Shown here: positions 1 through 8,747 of the stretch, one piece after another | Position numbering within the stretch: position 1 is the first letter of the stretch | Layout: every line of letters starts with the position of its first letter | DNA from: Pseudomonas oryzihabitans | Lineage (GTDB): Bacteria > Pseudomonadota > Gammaproteobacteria > Pseudomonadales > Pseudomonadaceae | Length of the DNA stretch: 64,000 nt | Direction of reading: 5' to 3' | Assembly (NCBI RefSeq): GCF_006384975.1 | Contig: NZ_CP021645.1 | Location: forward strand, 1,640,001 to 1,704,000 | Notes under the pieces: model-generated | What the model was told of the DNA's origin: nothing | The model's input: the letters and a program-made list of their open reading frames with translations, nothing else | Database searches by the model: none | Position numbers and translations under genes: made by a program

Positions 1-1176
1 GGCGTCCTTCAAGGTACCCGTGAGGGTCTGGCGCGCCTGGTAGCCCACTTGGCTACCCACGGTGAGCGCGCGCCAGTTACCGTTGAAGGTCAATTGTTCG
101 AGGGTGGCCAGTTCTTCGACCGGCAGGCTGCCATTGTCCACCCGGGTCCGCCGTACCAGATCGAACAGACCACGCCAGCTGAGCGCATCCACCCGCGCCA
201 CCTTGCCCTGCGCAGTCAGCCGCAAGAGCCCCGGTGCGCTGCCGGGGCTAACCTGCACCTCTTCGCGATAGGGATGGCTCTGCCCCTCGTAGCGACTCTC
301 CCCTTCCTCCACGAAGCGCTGCAGCGGAACGCGGGCAGCCGGCAAGCCAAGTGACTGGATGGCCTGCAGCGGCTGAGGTCGCGCCGTCGGCAGCTCGGCC
401 AGGGGGGCTGGTACGTTTGCCGATGGCGCCTCGGCCGTCAACGCCTGCATCCGCGGCGCTGCCAACAAGGCATCACGCCGATCGCAGGCGGCTTCCAGCA
501 GTGTCCGCCGCTCGAGGGGCGCGCTGGCGAAGGCTTCCTGGGTTGGCGTAGCGAGCTGGCCATCGACGATACGGCCACTGGCATCGAGGCCATAGCGGGC
601 CGCGAGCGTATAGCGCCGCGCCTTACAGTCCGCCGCCAGGGAGTCGCGCCATTGCCGTACCGGTGCGCCATAACGCGGCGTCTGCACCGCCGCGGCCAGC
701 TGCTGCCCACCCCAGAACCGCCGCACACCGTTGACGTCGACCAGGCTGTTGCGATCCAGGACCAGGGTGTCACCACCCGGCGCAATGGCCAGGGCACGCC
801 AATCCGAGCTGAATGGCTGCGCGCAGAGCGCCTGTACCTGGAGATTGTGCTTGAGCGCGGCCACCTTGGGCGGACTCAGGGACAGCGGTGCGGCATAGCC
901 ATTCACCCGCCCCGGATAGACTCGCTGCGCACCATCCAGATAGAGCAATTCGCCCTCGTCCTTCGCACAGTCCACCGCCACCAGTGCCGTGCCACCCTCG
1001 GGCAGGGCCAGCGCCAGTTGTAGACGGGAACCGTCGCGCAGGACGCTGTCGGCAACCACCGGACGGGCGAAGAGATCCTCGGCGTCGGTAGCGGGCTGCG
1101 CGGGCGGCGGCTGCGAGGTGGTACAGCCGGTCAGGATCAGGAACAGGCAGAGGGCGTAATGACGACTGGAGATCAT
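1..1176 (-). CDS. Putative lipoprotein, 3' end beyond window
   Basis: The frame is open from an ATG at 1176 down to base 1 (392 codons) and continues past the edge. The N-terminus is a lipoprotein signal: a short hydrophobic run ending in FLILTGC with the lipidated Cys at residue 18, then a Thr/Ser/Gln/Pro-rich linker, so the product should be anchored in the envelope. A GAGAGGA ribosome site sits a few bases before the ATG. The rest is a soluble domain that I do not recognise, with no visible catalytic motif. It diverges from the CsbD gene, so its promoter must lie in 1177-1313. The gene is confident because the frame has no stops, but the function is unknown. Confidence 0.75.
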   Translation of the reverse strand, partial: MISSRHYALCLFLILTGCTTSQPPPAQPATDAEDLFARPVVADSVLRDGSRLQLALALPEGGTALVAVDCAKDEGELLYLDGAQRVYPGRVNGYAAPLSLSPPKVAALKHNLQVQALCAQPFSSDWRALAIAPGGDTLVLDRNSLVDVNGVRRFWGGQQLAAAVQTPRYGAPVRQWRDSLAADCKARRYTLAARYGLDASGRIVDGQLATPTQEAFASAPLERRTLLEAACDRRDALLAAPRMQALTAEAPSANVPAPLAELPTARPQPLQAIQSLGLPAARVPLQRFVEEGESRYEGQSHPYREEVQVSPGSAPGLLRLTAQGKVARVDALSWRGLFDLVRRTRVDNGSLPVEELATLEQLTFNGNWRALTVGSQVGYQARQTLTGTLKDA

Positions 1177-1313
1177 GGATCCTCTCGGTAGAAACCGCGA
1201 TGAATATCGCGAACAACGAATTGAACCTGAACGAAATGCGTCTGGCGCGGATCAATAGAGGAAGCATGCCGCTTGGCATGACCCTCCCCGTTTCCACAAC
1301 ACGAGGTGCATTC

Positions 1314-1565
1314 ATGAATACCGATCAAATCATAGGCAGTGCCAAGGACGCCACCGGCAAGGTCCAGGATAGCTTCGGCGCCGCGACCGGCAATGCCGAC
1401 TGGCAGGCCGAGGGCAAAGCCCGCCAACTGGAGGGCAAGGTACAGCAGCAGTATGGCCAGGCCATCGACTGCGCTCGCAACATGACCGCCGACAAGCCCT
1501 TCACCGCCCTGGCCGTCGCCGGTGGCATTGGCTTCGTACTCGGCGTACTGCTTTCGCGCTCCTGA
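1314..1565 (+). CDS. CsbD family stress protein with C-terminal membrane anchor
   Basis: This 83-residue protein starts MNTDQIIGSAKDATGKVQ, and its first 55 residues have the hydrophilic, Gly/Gln/Lys-rich pattern of the CsbD family (general stress proteins of unknown biochemical role). The C-terminal 25 residues form a glycine-containing hydrophobic helix ending LLSRS, like the tail of ElaB/YqjD/DUF883 proteins, so it probably sits on the inner membrane. I chose the ATG at 1314 because the CsbD homology starts there; an upstream ATG at 1200 would add 38 unrelated residues. The gene is followed directly by the palindrome at 1595-1642. Confidence 0.85.
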   Translation: MNTDQIIGSAKDATGKVQDSFGAATGNADWQAEGKARQLEGKVQQQYGQAIDCARNMTADKPFTALAVAGGIGFVLGVLLSRS

Positions 1566-1594
1566 TCGAGGACGCGGGGCTGGCGAATGCGCCA

Positions 1595-1642
1595 GCCTCA
1601 ACACAAAAGGGCCTGTCTAGACAGGCCCTTTTGTGTTGAGGC
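1595..1642. terminator. 48-bp perfect palindrome, bidirectional terminator
   Basis: Two 24-base arms are exactly complementary around a central CTAG (between 1618 and 1619). The arms contain AAAAGGGCCTGTC and its complement, so either strand ends its GC stem with a run of T. It lies between the convergent csbD-like gene (stop 1565) and the response regulator (stop 1653) and should end both transcripts. Confidence 0.8.
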
Positions 1643-1652
1643 TGCAACGACC

Positions 1653-2012
1653 TCAGAGAACGAGGTACTTGCGTACGGTATCCACGATGTCGCCGATGTT
1701 GAAAGGCTTCTGGAACACGGCATCGAACAACTCCGCGCTCTCCTGCCCCAGATGAGCCTGGGCGCCACTCATGAGGATGATGGGCAGGTGCTGCAGCCCT
1801 TGGCGTTCTCGCAGCGCCTCGGCCAGTTCACGGCCGTTCATCACGGGCATCATGAAATCGGTAATGACCAGTGAGGGTAGCTCGCGATCGAATACGTCCA
1901 GCGCACGGCGACCATTGCTCGCCTTGACCACCATGTAGCCTTCGTCTTCGAGGGCGAAGGCCAGGATGTCCGCTATCAGAAATTCGTCGTCGACTACCAG
2001 TATCGTCGTCAT
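1653..2012 (-). CDS. Single-domain response regulator (CheY-like)
   Basis: The 119 residues form one receiver domain with no output domain. The acidic pair is in VVDDE near the N-terminus, the phospho-acceptor Asp is in VITDFMMP (about residue 51), and the conserved Lys is in FQKPF. It starts 25 bases after the stop of the KaiC-like gene on the same strand, so the two form an operon. The likely role is phospho-relay between the KaiC-like ATPase and an unlinked kinase or target; the partner is not visible here. The start ATG at 2012 is preceded by GGGAGAG. Confidence 0.88.
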   Translation of the reverse strand: MTTILVVDDEFLIADILAFALEDEGYMVVKASNGRRALDVFDRELPSLVITDFMMPVMNGRELAEALRERQGLQHLPIILMSGAQAHLGQESAELFDAVFQKPFNIGDIVDTVRKYLVL

Positions 2013-2037
2013 TTGGAAACTCTCCCATCCGACGCGA

Positions 2038-3486
2038 TCATGGTTGCGCTGAGGGCATGGCTGAACCTGAAAGCACCTTCACCATGTCTTTGAACGCCTT
2101 TTTCAATTCGATTCCCGAGTGGCCCATTACCAGTTCACGGAGCGAGGGGTCATAGAGACTGTCGCGCACCTTGAGAATGGACAGGACTCGCTTGATCTCT
2201 GCCTCGGCCTCGACGAAACGCAGCAGGATGAGATTGTCCACCATGCTGGAAAGTTCGGGCGCCGGGGCTGCTATGTCCGCGCCGAACACATCGCGCAACT
2301 CCCAGGTGGCTAGAACTGTGACGCCTTGGGTACGGAGCTCGTTCAGTAGCGCACTGAAGTATTCGATGAGCCGTCCTTGCGGGATGGCGAAACGGGCGAT
2401 GGCACCCAGGCTGTCGATCACCAGCCGCTTGATGCCATGCTCCTGGATCAATGCCAGCAGCTTGAGTCCGACTTCGTCGATACGCAGTTCGGTGGTGGGC
2501 TGCCAATGTATGTGAACGGCGCCCTCCTTCACCCGACTGGCCAGATCGAGACCGAGCGAGTCCGCCTTGAGATGCAGTCGCTCCAGTGGCTCGTAGAAGC
2601 CGAACATCAGGCCCGGCTCTTCCGGCGTACAGGCGGCCAGGAAATTCAGGCTGATGGAGGTCTTGCCGGATCCCGAGGGCCCGATGATCAGGGTCGTCGA
2701 ACTCTCCGGCAGGCCCTGATCGACCATGGTGTCCAGCGACGTGATACCACTGGTCACCCGCTGGTTGTTGACCCTGTAGCTCGAACCCGCCGAGGGATCG
2801 CGATAAAGCGTTTCCAGACGCGGAAACACCGTGATGCCGACGTTGGAGATGGTGAATTCATGAAAGCCCGGTAGCGCGCCGCTACCACGGGTCTTGCGCA
2901 GGGCCAGGCGCCGGATGGTGCGACTGCCGATCTCTTCCTCGTGCAGATCCAACACGCCATCGACCATGGTGTGTTCCGGGCTGCCGTCCTCGAGTCGCGC
3001 GCTGGTGAGGAAGATCACCGTACACCCGGCGAAGGCCGCGTGGCCCTGGAGTTCGGCGATGAACTTCTTGGTGTCGATGGGTGTTTCCGCACGCGAGCGG
3101 GCATTGAGCAGGCCGTCCACCACCAGCAGGCTGGCCTTCTGTCGACTGATCTCTCGGCGCAGCAGACGCACCACCTCATCCAGCCCCTCGCCTTCCATGG
3201 TGTCGAAGGCGCTGAGGTACTGGACCTGATCGCCGATGCAGGAGCGATCGAAGAAATCCAGTGTGGAAAAGAACTGGAACATCCGCTCATGCGTTTCCGA
3301 CAACATGGTCGCGAAGAGCACCCGGCCGCCGTTACGCACGTGGTTGAAGGCGATCTGGTTGGCCATGATCGATTTACCGGAGCCGGGACGACCCTGAATG
3401 ACATAGGAGGCACCGGCAACCAGGCCTCCCTTCAAGATCTCATCCAGCCCCTGGATACCGGTTACGACGCGCTCAAGTTGATTCAA
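2038..3486 (-). CDS. KaiC-like double-domain RecA-fold ATPase
   Basis: Two KaiC domains lie in tandem. The first has Walker A GRPGSGKS at residues 32-39 and the second has GPSGSGKT near residue 265. Each has a Walker B-type stretch (LLVVDGLL, RLVIDSLG). In the second domain the region matching the autophosphorylation sites of cyanobacterial KaiC reads ELSSMVDN, so Ser-Ser stands where KaiC has Ser431-Thr432 by my alignment. I prefer the TTG at 3486 (GAGG 8 bases upstream, 482 aa). An extension to 3579 adds 31 Arg/Ser-rich residues without homology. No KaiA or KaiB gene is nearby. The downstream partner is a lone receiver domain. Outside cyanobacteria such proteins are linked to stress or signalling, and a clock role is not implied. 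Confidence 0.85.
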   Translation of the reverse strand: MNQLERVVTGIQGLDEILKGGLVAGASYVIQGRPGSGKSIMANQIAFNHVRNGGRVLFATMLSETHERMFQFFSTLDFFDRSCIGDQVQYLSAFDTMEGEGLDEVVRLLRREISRQKASLLVVDGLLNARSRAETPIDTKKFIAELQGHAAFAGCTVIFLTSARLEDGSPEHTMVDGVLDLHEEEIGSRTIRRLALRKTRGSGALPGFHEFTISNVGITVFPRLETLYRDPSAGSSYRVNNQRVTSGITSLDTMVDQGLPESSTTLIIGPSGSGKTSISLNFLAACTPEEPGLMFGFYEPLERLHLKADSLGLDLASRVKEGAVHIHWQPTTELRIDEVGLKLLALIQEHGIKRLVIDSLGAIARFAIPQGRLIEYFSALLNELRTQGVTVLATWELRDVFGADIAAPAPELSSMVDNLILLRFVEAEAEIKRVLSILKVRDSLYDPSLRELVMGHSGIELKKAFKDMVKVLSGSAMPSAQP

Positions 3487-3602
3487 GAACGATGCCTCAA
3501 ACTGATGTTGTGTCTGGGACGACCACGACCGTGCTCGTTCAGCCCTTCGCAGGCATGAGCCTATAAGTGTACTGCGCAAATAGCCAGCTAGAGGGCTTTC
3601 CC

Positions 3603-4463
3603 TCAGCTACGTTTGCGGATCAGTCCTTCCTGAGCGACCGAGGCGACCAATTGACCATCGCGCGTGTAGATACTGCCTCGGCACAGGCCGCGGGCACCGC
3701 CGGCCCAAGGGCTGTCGATGGCGTACAGCAACCAGTCGTCCAGGCGGAAATCCCGGTGGAACCACACCGCATGGTCTAGGCTGGCGATCTGCAGCGAACG
3801 GTCCCAGAAGCTGGTGCCATGGGGTAGCAAGGAACTGGGAAGCAAGTTGAAGTCCGAGGCATAGGCCAGCAGATAGCGATGCAGCGCGGGCTGGTCGGGC
3901 AGATCGCCGGTGGCGCGGAACCAGACGTGCCTGACCGGCTCGCTGGTCTCCGGCTTGAAGGGATCGGTGAAGACCACCGGGCGCATCTCGATCGGCCGCG
4001 GCCCCAGCAGCTTGTCGCGCAGCGGCGCCGGAATCTGCTCGGCGTAGCGCTGGGCATGGGCGATCTCCGATTGCAGGGCTTCAGGGGCAGGCACTTGCGG
4101 CATGTTGGTCTGATGCTCGAAGCCCGGCTCCTCGATATGGAAGGACGCGCTGCAGAAGAAGATCGGCTGCTCGCCCTGGAAGGCGGTGACCCGACGAGTG
4201 GAAAAGCTGCCACCGTCGCGGATCCGATCCACCTGATAGGTCACGGCATCCACCGCCGAACCGGCGCGCAGAAAGTAGCCATGCAGGGAGTGAACGCGCC
4301 GCTCCATCGGTACCGTTTGACTGGCAGCCGACAAGGCCTGCCCCAGTACCTGTCCGCCGAAGAGCTGCGGAAAGCCCAGATCCTGACTGCCGCCCCGATA
4401 CAGATCGGGCGCCAGGGATTCGAGACTCAGCAGATCGACCAGGTTTTCCAGTACCTTGCTCAT
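3603..4463 (-). CDS. tesB: Acyl-CoA thioesterase II
   Basis: The 286 residues equal the length of E. coli TesB. The protein is a double hot-dog fold that hydrolyses acyl-CoA to free fatty acid and CoA in the cytoplasm. The landmarks are GGSQDLGFPQLFGGQVLGQAL near the N-terminus, YASDFNLLPSS carrying the catalytic Asp, and VASVAQEG with the conserved Gln near the C-terminus. The start at 4463 (MSKVLENL) fits the family and has AAGGAA upstream; extending to 4805 would add non-homologous sequence. It is divergent from the LOV kinase gene, with 169 bases between the starts. That gap contains a CATCGT-ATG-ACGATG dyad at 4548-4562 that could be an operator. Confidence 0.93.
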   Translation of the reverse strand: MSKVLENLVDLLSLESLAPDLYRGGSQDLGFPQLFGGQVLGQALSAASQTVPMERRVHSLHGYFLRAGSAVDAVTYQVDRIRDGGSFSTRRVTAFQGEQPIFFCSASFHIEEPGFEHQTNMPQVPAPEALQSEIAHAQRYAEQIPAPLRDKLLGPRPIEMRPVVFTDPFKPETSEPVRHVWFRATGDLPDQPALHRYLLAYASDFNLLPSSLLPHGTSFWDRSLQIASLDHAVWFHRDFRLDDWLLYAIDSPWAGGARGLCRGSIYTRDGQLVASVAQEGLIRKRS

Positions 4464-4632
4464 GGGAAGGTTCCTTGACAGAGAGCGGCCATCATACGCA
4501 AAACCAGCGATAAGCTGCGCGACCTGCCTCCATCTACGCGACCTACTCATCGTATGACGATGATTGGTGGAGCTAGTCGGCGGAATAATGGTCACAATGA
4601 GGTTACCGCTGTCCGATCTCAGGCGTCCTTCC

Positions 4633-6252
4633 ATGACCGAAACCTCACCCGCATCCTCTCCCGTACCGTCCGCGTCGTCGCAGATCGCGGAGCTGGGCAA
4701 GGGTCTCGGACACAACGACATCTTCTTCGCCGCGGTGAAGAAGACCCGTATGCCGATGATCGTGACGGACCCGCACCAGCCGGACAACCCCATCATCTTC
4801 GCCAACGAGGCCTTCCTGCGGATGACCGGCTACGAGCTCGCCGAGGTGCTGGGCCGCAACTGTCGCTTCCTGCAGGGCCCCGATACCCAGCAGGAGCATA
4901 TCGCCGAGATTCGCAATGCCCTGCGTGAGCAGCGCGATTGCAACGTCGAGCTGCTCAATTACCGCAAGGACGGTACGACCTTCTGGAACGCGCTGTTCAT
5001 CTCGCCGGTGCTCGATCCCCAGGGCGAGCTGATCTATTACTTCGCCTCGCAACTGGACGTCTCCCGGCGGCGCGATGCCGAGGACGCCCTGCGCCAGGCG
5101 CAGAAGATGGAAGCCCTGGGGCAGCTCACCGGGGGTATCGCCCACGACTTCAACAACCTGCTGCAGGTCATGGTCGGCTATCTGGATATCCTGAGGATCA
5201 ATCTGGATCGCCCCGAATTGGACCGCGATAAAGCCAAGCGCCATGTCGACAATACCCGCGACGCGGTGAATCGGGCGGCAACCCTGACGCAGCAACTGCT
5301 GGCCTTCGCCCGCAAGCAGCGCCTGACCGGACGGGCGGTGGATCTGAACAAGTTGATCACGATGCGCCAGGCGCGCCTGGCCAAGGCGCTCGGCGATCCC
5401 TTCCGCTTCATTTTCAGACCGGCCTCGGGGTTGTGGAGTTGCCGTCTCGATCCGATCCAACTGGAAACCGCCCTGCTCAACATCGTCGACAACGCGCGCC
5501 TGGCGATGCTGGAGCGTGGGACCGGCACCCTGACGCTGGAAACCCTGAACATCGAGGTCACCGGCCAGGACCTGGCGCACGGTGGGTTATCGCAAGGGCA
5601 TTACGTCTGCATCGCGCTGACCGACACCGGTTGCGGGATGTCCACCGACATCCTGGGCCGGGCGCTGGATCCGTTCTTCACCACCCGCGAGGAGGGCCAG
5701 GGCAGCGGTCTGGGGCTGTCGATGGTCTATGGCTTCCTCAAGCAGTCGGGCGGTCTGGTCCGGCTGTATTCCGAAGTCGGCGTGGGCACCTGCGTGCGAC
5801 TTTATTTCCCCGTCGCCGAAGAGCAGGTCAGGGAGCATCCCGCTCCGCTGCAGGTCGCCCATGAAGACAAGGGCGGCTCGGAAACCATCCTGGTGGTGGA
5901 CGACCGACCGGATGTGGCGGCCCTGGCGCAAGCCATTCTGGAGGAAGGCGGCTACCGGGTATTGGTGGCCTATAACGGCCAGCAGGCCCTCGATCTGCTC
6001 GCACGTGAGAGCTCCATCGACCTGCTGTTCAGCGACCTGATCATGCCGGGCGGGATGAATGGGGTCATGCTGGCCAAGGAGGCGCAGCGGCGCCAACCGA
6101 GTCTGCGCATCCTGCTCACCACGGGCTATGCCAACAACGCCCTCGAACTCGAGGAGGGCAGCAGTGAGCGCTTTCAGATCCTCAACAAGCCCTATGGCCG
6201 CCAGGATCTGACCCGCGCCATCCGCCACATGCTGGACAGCGCCCAGCCATGA
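4633..6252 (+). CDS. Blue-light LOV hybrid histidine kinase
   Basis: The 539-residue protein is built as LOV (about 30-150), coiled linker, HisKA/HATPase (about 160-395) and receiver (about 420-535). The LOV core has GRNCRFLQG, the flavin-adduct Cys motif, so it should bind FMN and respond to blue light. The H-box is [12 protein letters not shown], the N-box NIVDNAR, and the G-boxes DTGCGMS and GQGSGLGLS. The receiver phospho-acceptor lies in [10 protein letters not shown]. Size and order match the LOV-HK of P. syringae. The start at 4633 gives [11 protein letters not shown] or GTG codons up to 4564 are possible but add nothing conserved. Its TGA overlaps the exoD ATG, so it heads a coupled operon. 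The kinase's own receiver implies phosphotransfer to an unlinked effector. Confidence 0.93.
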   Translation: MTETSPASSPVPSASSQIAELGKGLGHNDIFFAAVKKTRMPMIVTDPHQPDNPIIFANEAFLRMTGYELAEVLGRNCRFLQGPDTQQEHIAEIRNALREQRDCNVELLNYRKDGTTFWNALFISPVLDPQGELIYYFASQLDVSRRRDAEDALRQAQKMEALGQLTGGIAHDFNNLLQVMVGYLDILRINLDRPELDRDKAKRHVDNTRDAVNRAATLTQQLLAFARKQRLTGRAVDLNKLITMRQARLAKALGDPFRFIFRPASGLWSCRLDPIQLETALLNIVDNARLAMLERGTGTLTLETLNIEVTGQDLAHGGLSQGHYVCIALTDTGCGMSTDILGRALDPFFTTREEGQGSGLGLSMVYGFLKQSGGLVRLYSEVGVGTCVRLYFPVAEEQVREHPAPLQVAHEDKGGSETILVVDDRPDVAALAQAILEEGGYRVLVAYNGQQALDLLARESSIDLLFSDLIMPGGMNGVMLAKEAQRRQPSLRILLTTGYANNALELEEGSSERFQILNKPYGRQDLTRAIRHMLDSAQP

Positions 6253-6881
6253 GGGACGAGGCCCTGGAGCGCGACGCCGCCAGCTGCGACACCGGGCCTG
6301 CGGGTCCGGTCGATCTCCAGAGCTTCCTCGCTTGCCTGGAGCGAGTCGGTAACAGTCCAGAGCAAGTGTCGGTGCAGCATCTGATCGACGCCATCGGCAG
6401 CCGCTCCTTCGGCCCCATGATCCTGCTGCCGGGGGTGCTGGCCATCTCGCCGCTGACCGGCATCCCCGGTATCGCGACCGCCATCGCGGTCTTCGTGATG
6501 CTGGTGAGTGGTCAATTGCTGCTCGGCCGCGACCACTTCTGGCTACCGCGCTGGGTATTGGAACGTAACGTCTCGCGGCGCAAACTGCGCAAGTCGCTCA
6601 GGCTGATGCAGAAACCCGCGCGGTGGGTGGACAAGGTGGTCAGGCCGCGCCTGCGAGTGCTGACCTCGCGGCCGGCGCACTTCGTCACCGCCCTGCTCTG
6701 CATCCTGATCGCCGCGACCATGCCGGTGCTCGACCTGGTTCCCTTCGCCAACACCACGGCGGGCCTGGCGCTGACCTCCTTCGCGCTGTCGCTGATCGCC
6801 CGCGACGGCCTGTTGTTTTTGCTGGCGCTGGGCTTCTGCACCGGCATCGTCTGGTTCATTCTGGAGCTGTTGGTGTTTTGA
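6249..6881 (+). CDS. exoD: ExoD family exopolysaccharide synthesis protein
   Basis: This 210-residue integral membrane protein has the ExoD signature: an N-terminal amphipathic domain, GSRSFGPMILLPGVLAISP with the conserved Pro/Gly-rich membrane turn, and three to four further helices (FVTALLCILIAATM, LLFLLALGFCTGIVWFILELLVF). ExoD proteins affect exopolysaccharide production and alkaline tolerance, but the biochemical activity is unknown. The ATG at 6249 overlaps the kinase stop (ATGA), and its own TGA overlaps the TTG of the next gene (TTGA). It is therefore translated in step with both neighbours and probably belongs to the blue-light response. Confidence 0.88.
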   Translation: MRDEALERDAASCDTGPAGPVDLQSFLACLERVGNSPEQVSVQHLIDAIGSRSFGPMILLPGVLAISPLTGIPGIATAIAVFVMLVSGQLLLGRDHFWLPRWVLERNVSRRKLRKSLRLMQKPARWVDKVVRPRLRVLTSRPAHFVTALLCILIAATMPVLDLVPFANTTAGLALTSFALSLIARDGLLFLLALGFCTGIVWFILELLVF

Positions 6882-7804
6882 GCGCCCGCCTGCCGCTGGT
6901 CTACCACGAGGACTACAGTCCGCCCTTCCCTGCCGGCCATCGCTTTCCGATGGAGAAGTTTCGGCTGCTACAGGAGCACCTGAGCACCACGGGCATCCTG
7001 GGATCGGACAATTGGCATCGGCCCGAACCCTGTCCGGACGACCTGCTCGCCCTGGCTCACGCGCCCTCCTACATCCAGGCCTTCCGAGCGGGCGAACTGG
7101 CGCCGCCGCTACAACGCCAACTGGGGTTACCCTGGAGCGAAGCCCTGGTACGTCGCACCATCCGCGCCGTGGGCGGTTCCCTGCTCACCCTCGAACTGGC
7201 GTTACGCCATGGCCTGGCCTGCCACCTCGCCGGCGGTACCCACCATGCACACCACGATTACCCGGCGGGATTCTGCATCTTCAACGACCTGGCCATCCTC
7301 GCCCTGTCGCTGCTGGAGAGCGGGCGCGCCGGGCGGGTTCTGATCCTGGATTGCGACGTACATCAGGGCGACGGTACGGCCCGCATCCTCGCCGAGGTGC
7401 CGGACGCCATCACCGTGTCCTTGCACTGTGCGACCAACTATCCGGCGCGCAAGGCCCAGAGCGACTGGGATATTCCCCTGCCGCGCGGGCTGAACGACGC
7501 GGGCTATCTACGGGTGCTCGACGATGCCCTGAGCTACCTGTTGCCCTTCTATCAGCCAGACGTCGTGCTCTATGACGCCGGCGTGGACGTACACCGTGAC
7601 GACGCCCTGGGTTATCTGGACCTGACCGATGCGGGGCTCGCCGCCCGTGACGGCTTCGTCTTGCGACGCTGCCTGGCGGCGGATATACCGGTGGTAGGGG
7701 TGATCGGCGGCGGTTATTGCGCCGATCGCGTGGCCCTGGCCCAGCGCCACGGCATTCTGCACCACACGGCGACCCAGGTCTGGCATGAGCTGGGCCTGAA
7801 CTGA
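6878..7804 (+). CDS. Histone deacetylase superfamily amidohydrolase
   Basis: This is the zinc amidohydrolase fold shared by histone deacetylases and acetylpolyamine or acetoin-utilisation enzymes. The active-site His pair is in AGGTHHAHHD, the zinc ligands are in LDCDVHQGDGT and DAGVDVHRDD, and the Gly-rich GVIGGGY is near the C-terminus. The natural N-terminus is SARLPLVYHEDYSPPFP, which needs a TTG start at 6878 inside the exoD stop (TTGA). A longer reading from 6623 would run inside exoD and is rejected. The 308-residue length is usual for class II-like bacterial members. The substrate cannot be told from sequence; deacetylation of a small amide or a protein lysine are both possible. Confidence 0.9.
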   Translation: MSARLPLVYHEDYSPPFPAGHRFPMEKFRLLQEHLSTTGILGSDNWHRPEPCPDDLLALAHAPSYIQAFRAGELAPPLQRQLGLPWSEALVRRTIRAVGGSLLTLELALRHGLACHLAGGTHHAHHDYPAGFCIFNDLAILALSLLESGRAGRVLILDCDVHQGDGTARILAEVPDAITVSLHCATNYPARKAQSDWDIPLPRGLNDAGYLRVLDDALSYLLPFYQPDVVLYDAGVDVHRDDALGYLDLTDAGLAARDGFVLRRCLAADIPVVGVIGGGYCADRVALAQRHGILHHTATQVWHELGLN

Positions 7805-7816
7805 ACAGGAGTTTCC

Positions 7817-8593
7817 ATGAGCAAGACCGCTAAGACCCCCGAATCGAGTCAGGCGCGCCTGGCCGTGCTGATCGACGCCGACAACGCCCCGGCTGCCATC
7901 GTCGACGGCCTCATGGCCGAGATCGCCCGCTTCGGCGTGGCCAGCGTCAAGCGTATCTATGGCGACTGGACCCAGCCGCAACTGAACAGCTGGAAGAAGG
8001 TACTGCTCGACCATTCCATTCAACCGGTGCAGCAGTTCGGCTACACCAAGGGCAAGAACGCCACCGACAGCGCCCTGATCATCGACGCCATGGACCTGCT
8101 CTACACCCGCCGCTTCGACGGCTTCTGCCTGGTCTCCAGCGACAGCGACTTCACCCGTTTGGCCGCGCGGCTGCGTGAAGAAGGGCTGACGGTCTACGGC
8201 TTCGGCGAGGAAAAGACGCCGGACCCCTTCGTCTCAGCCTGCGACAGATTCATTTACACCGAGATCCTCAGGTCCAAGCCGCGCGAAGAGTCGCGCGAAG
8301 TCAGCAGCACCTCGGACAAGCCGGCTACCACCAATCGCGGCAAGCCCAAGCTGAGCACCATCCTCAAGCTGATCGAGCAGGCCGTGGAAGACGCCTCCGA
8401 CGAGGGCGGCTGGGCCAACCTGGGCATGGTCGGCGCCAACCTGGGCAAGGTGCGACCCGACTTCGACGCCCGCCTCTACGGTCATCGCAAGTTCAGCGGC
8501 CTGGTGAAGGCCCATGGCGATCGCTTCGAGGTCCAGGAACGGGATCCGGCCGATGGCAGTTCCGGCAAGGCGGTGTATATCCGCAATCGTTGA
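7817..8593 (+). CDS. NYN (PIN-like) nuclease domain with OST-HTH/LOTUS domain
   Basis: Residues 15-155 are a NYN domain of the DUF88/LabA type. The acidic metal-binding residues lie in VLIDADNAP, KNATDSALIIDAMDLLY and LVSSDSDF. Residues 175-258 form an OST-HTH (LOTUS) domain, which in other proteins binds RNA. The combination suggests an RNA nuclease or RNA-binding regulator in the cytoplasm. It begins 12 bases after the HDAC-fold gene with AACAGGAG upstream and is the last gene of the LOV-kinase operon. LabA, a relative of the NYN part, is a clock-output factor in cyanobacteria. A KaiC-like gene lies 4 kb away here, but a functional link is only conjecture. Confidence 0.88.
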   Translation: MSKTAKTPESSQARLAVLIDADNAPAAIVDGLMAEIARFGVASVKRIYGDWTQPQLNSWKKVLLDHSIQPVQQFGYTKGKNATDSALIIDAMDLLYTRRFDGFCLVSSDSDFTRLAARLREEGLTVYGFGEEKTPDPFVSACDRFIYTEILRSKPREESREVSSTSDKPATTNRGKPKLSTILKLIEQAVEDASDEGGWANLGMVGANLGKVRPDFDARLYGHRKFSGLVKAHGDRFEVQERDPADGSSGKAVYIRNR

Positions 8594-8747
8594 AGCCGCC
8601 GCGCTTGCCCGGCTCTAGCGCGCACAACAGCGCCGAAAAGCGGCGAACGGTAGCCATCAAGGTGCCATACCATCGGTCCGACACCGCGGAACCGCTCGGC
8701 TGGCGGCGGCCTCCACCCTAGGTGAACGCTACCCAACGGAGACCGCC

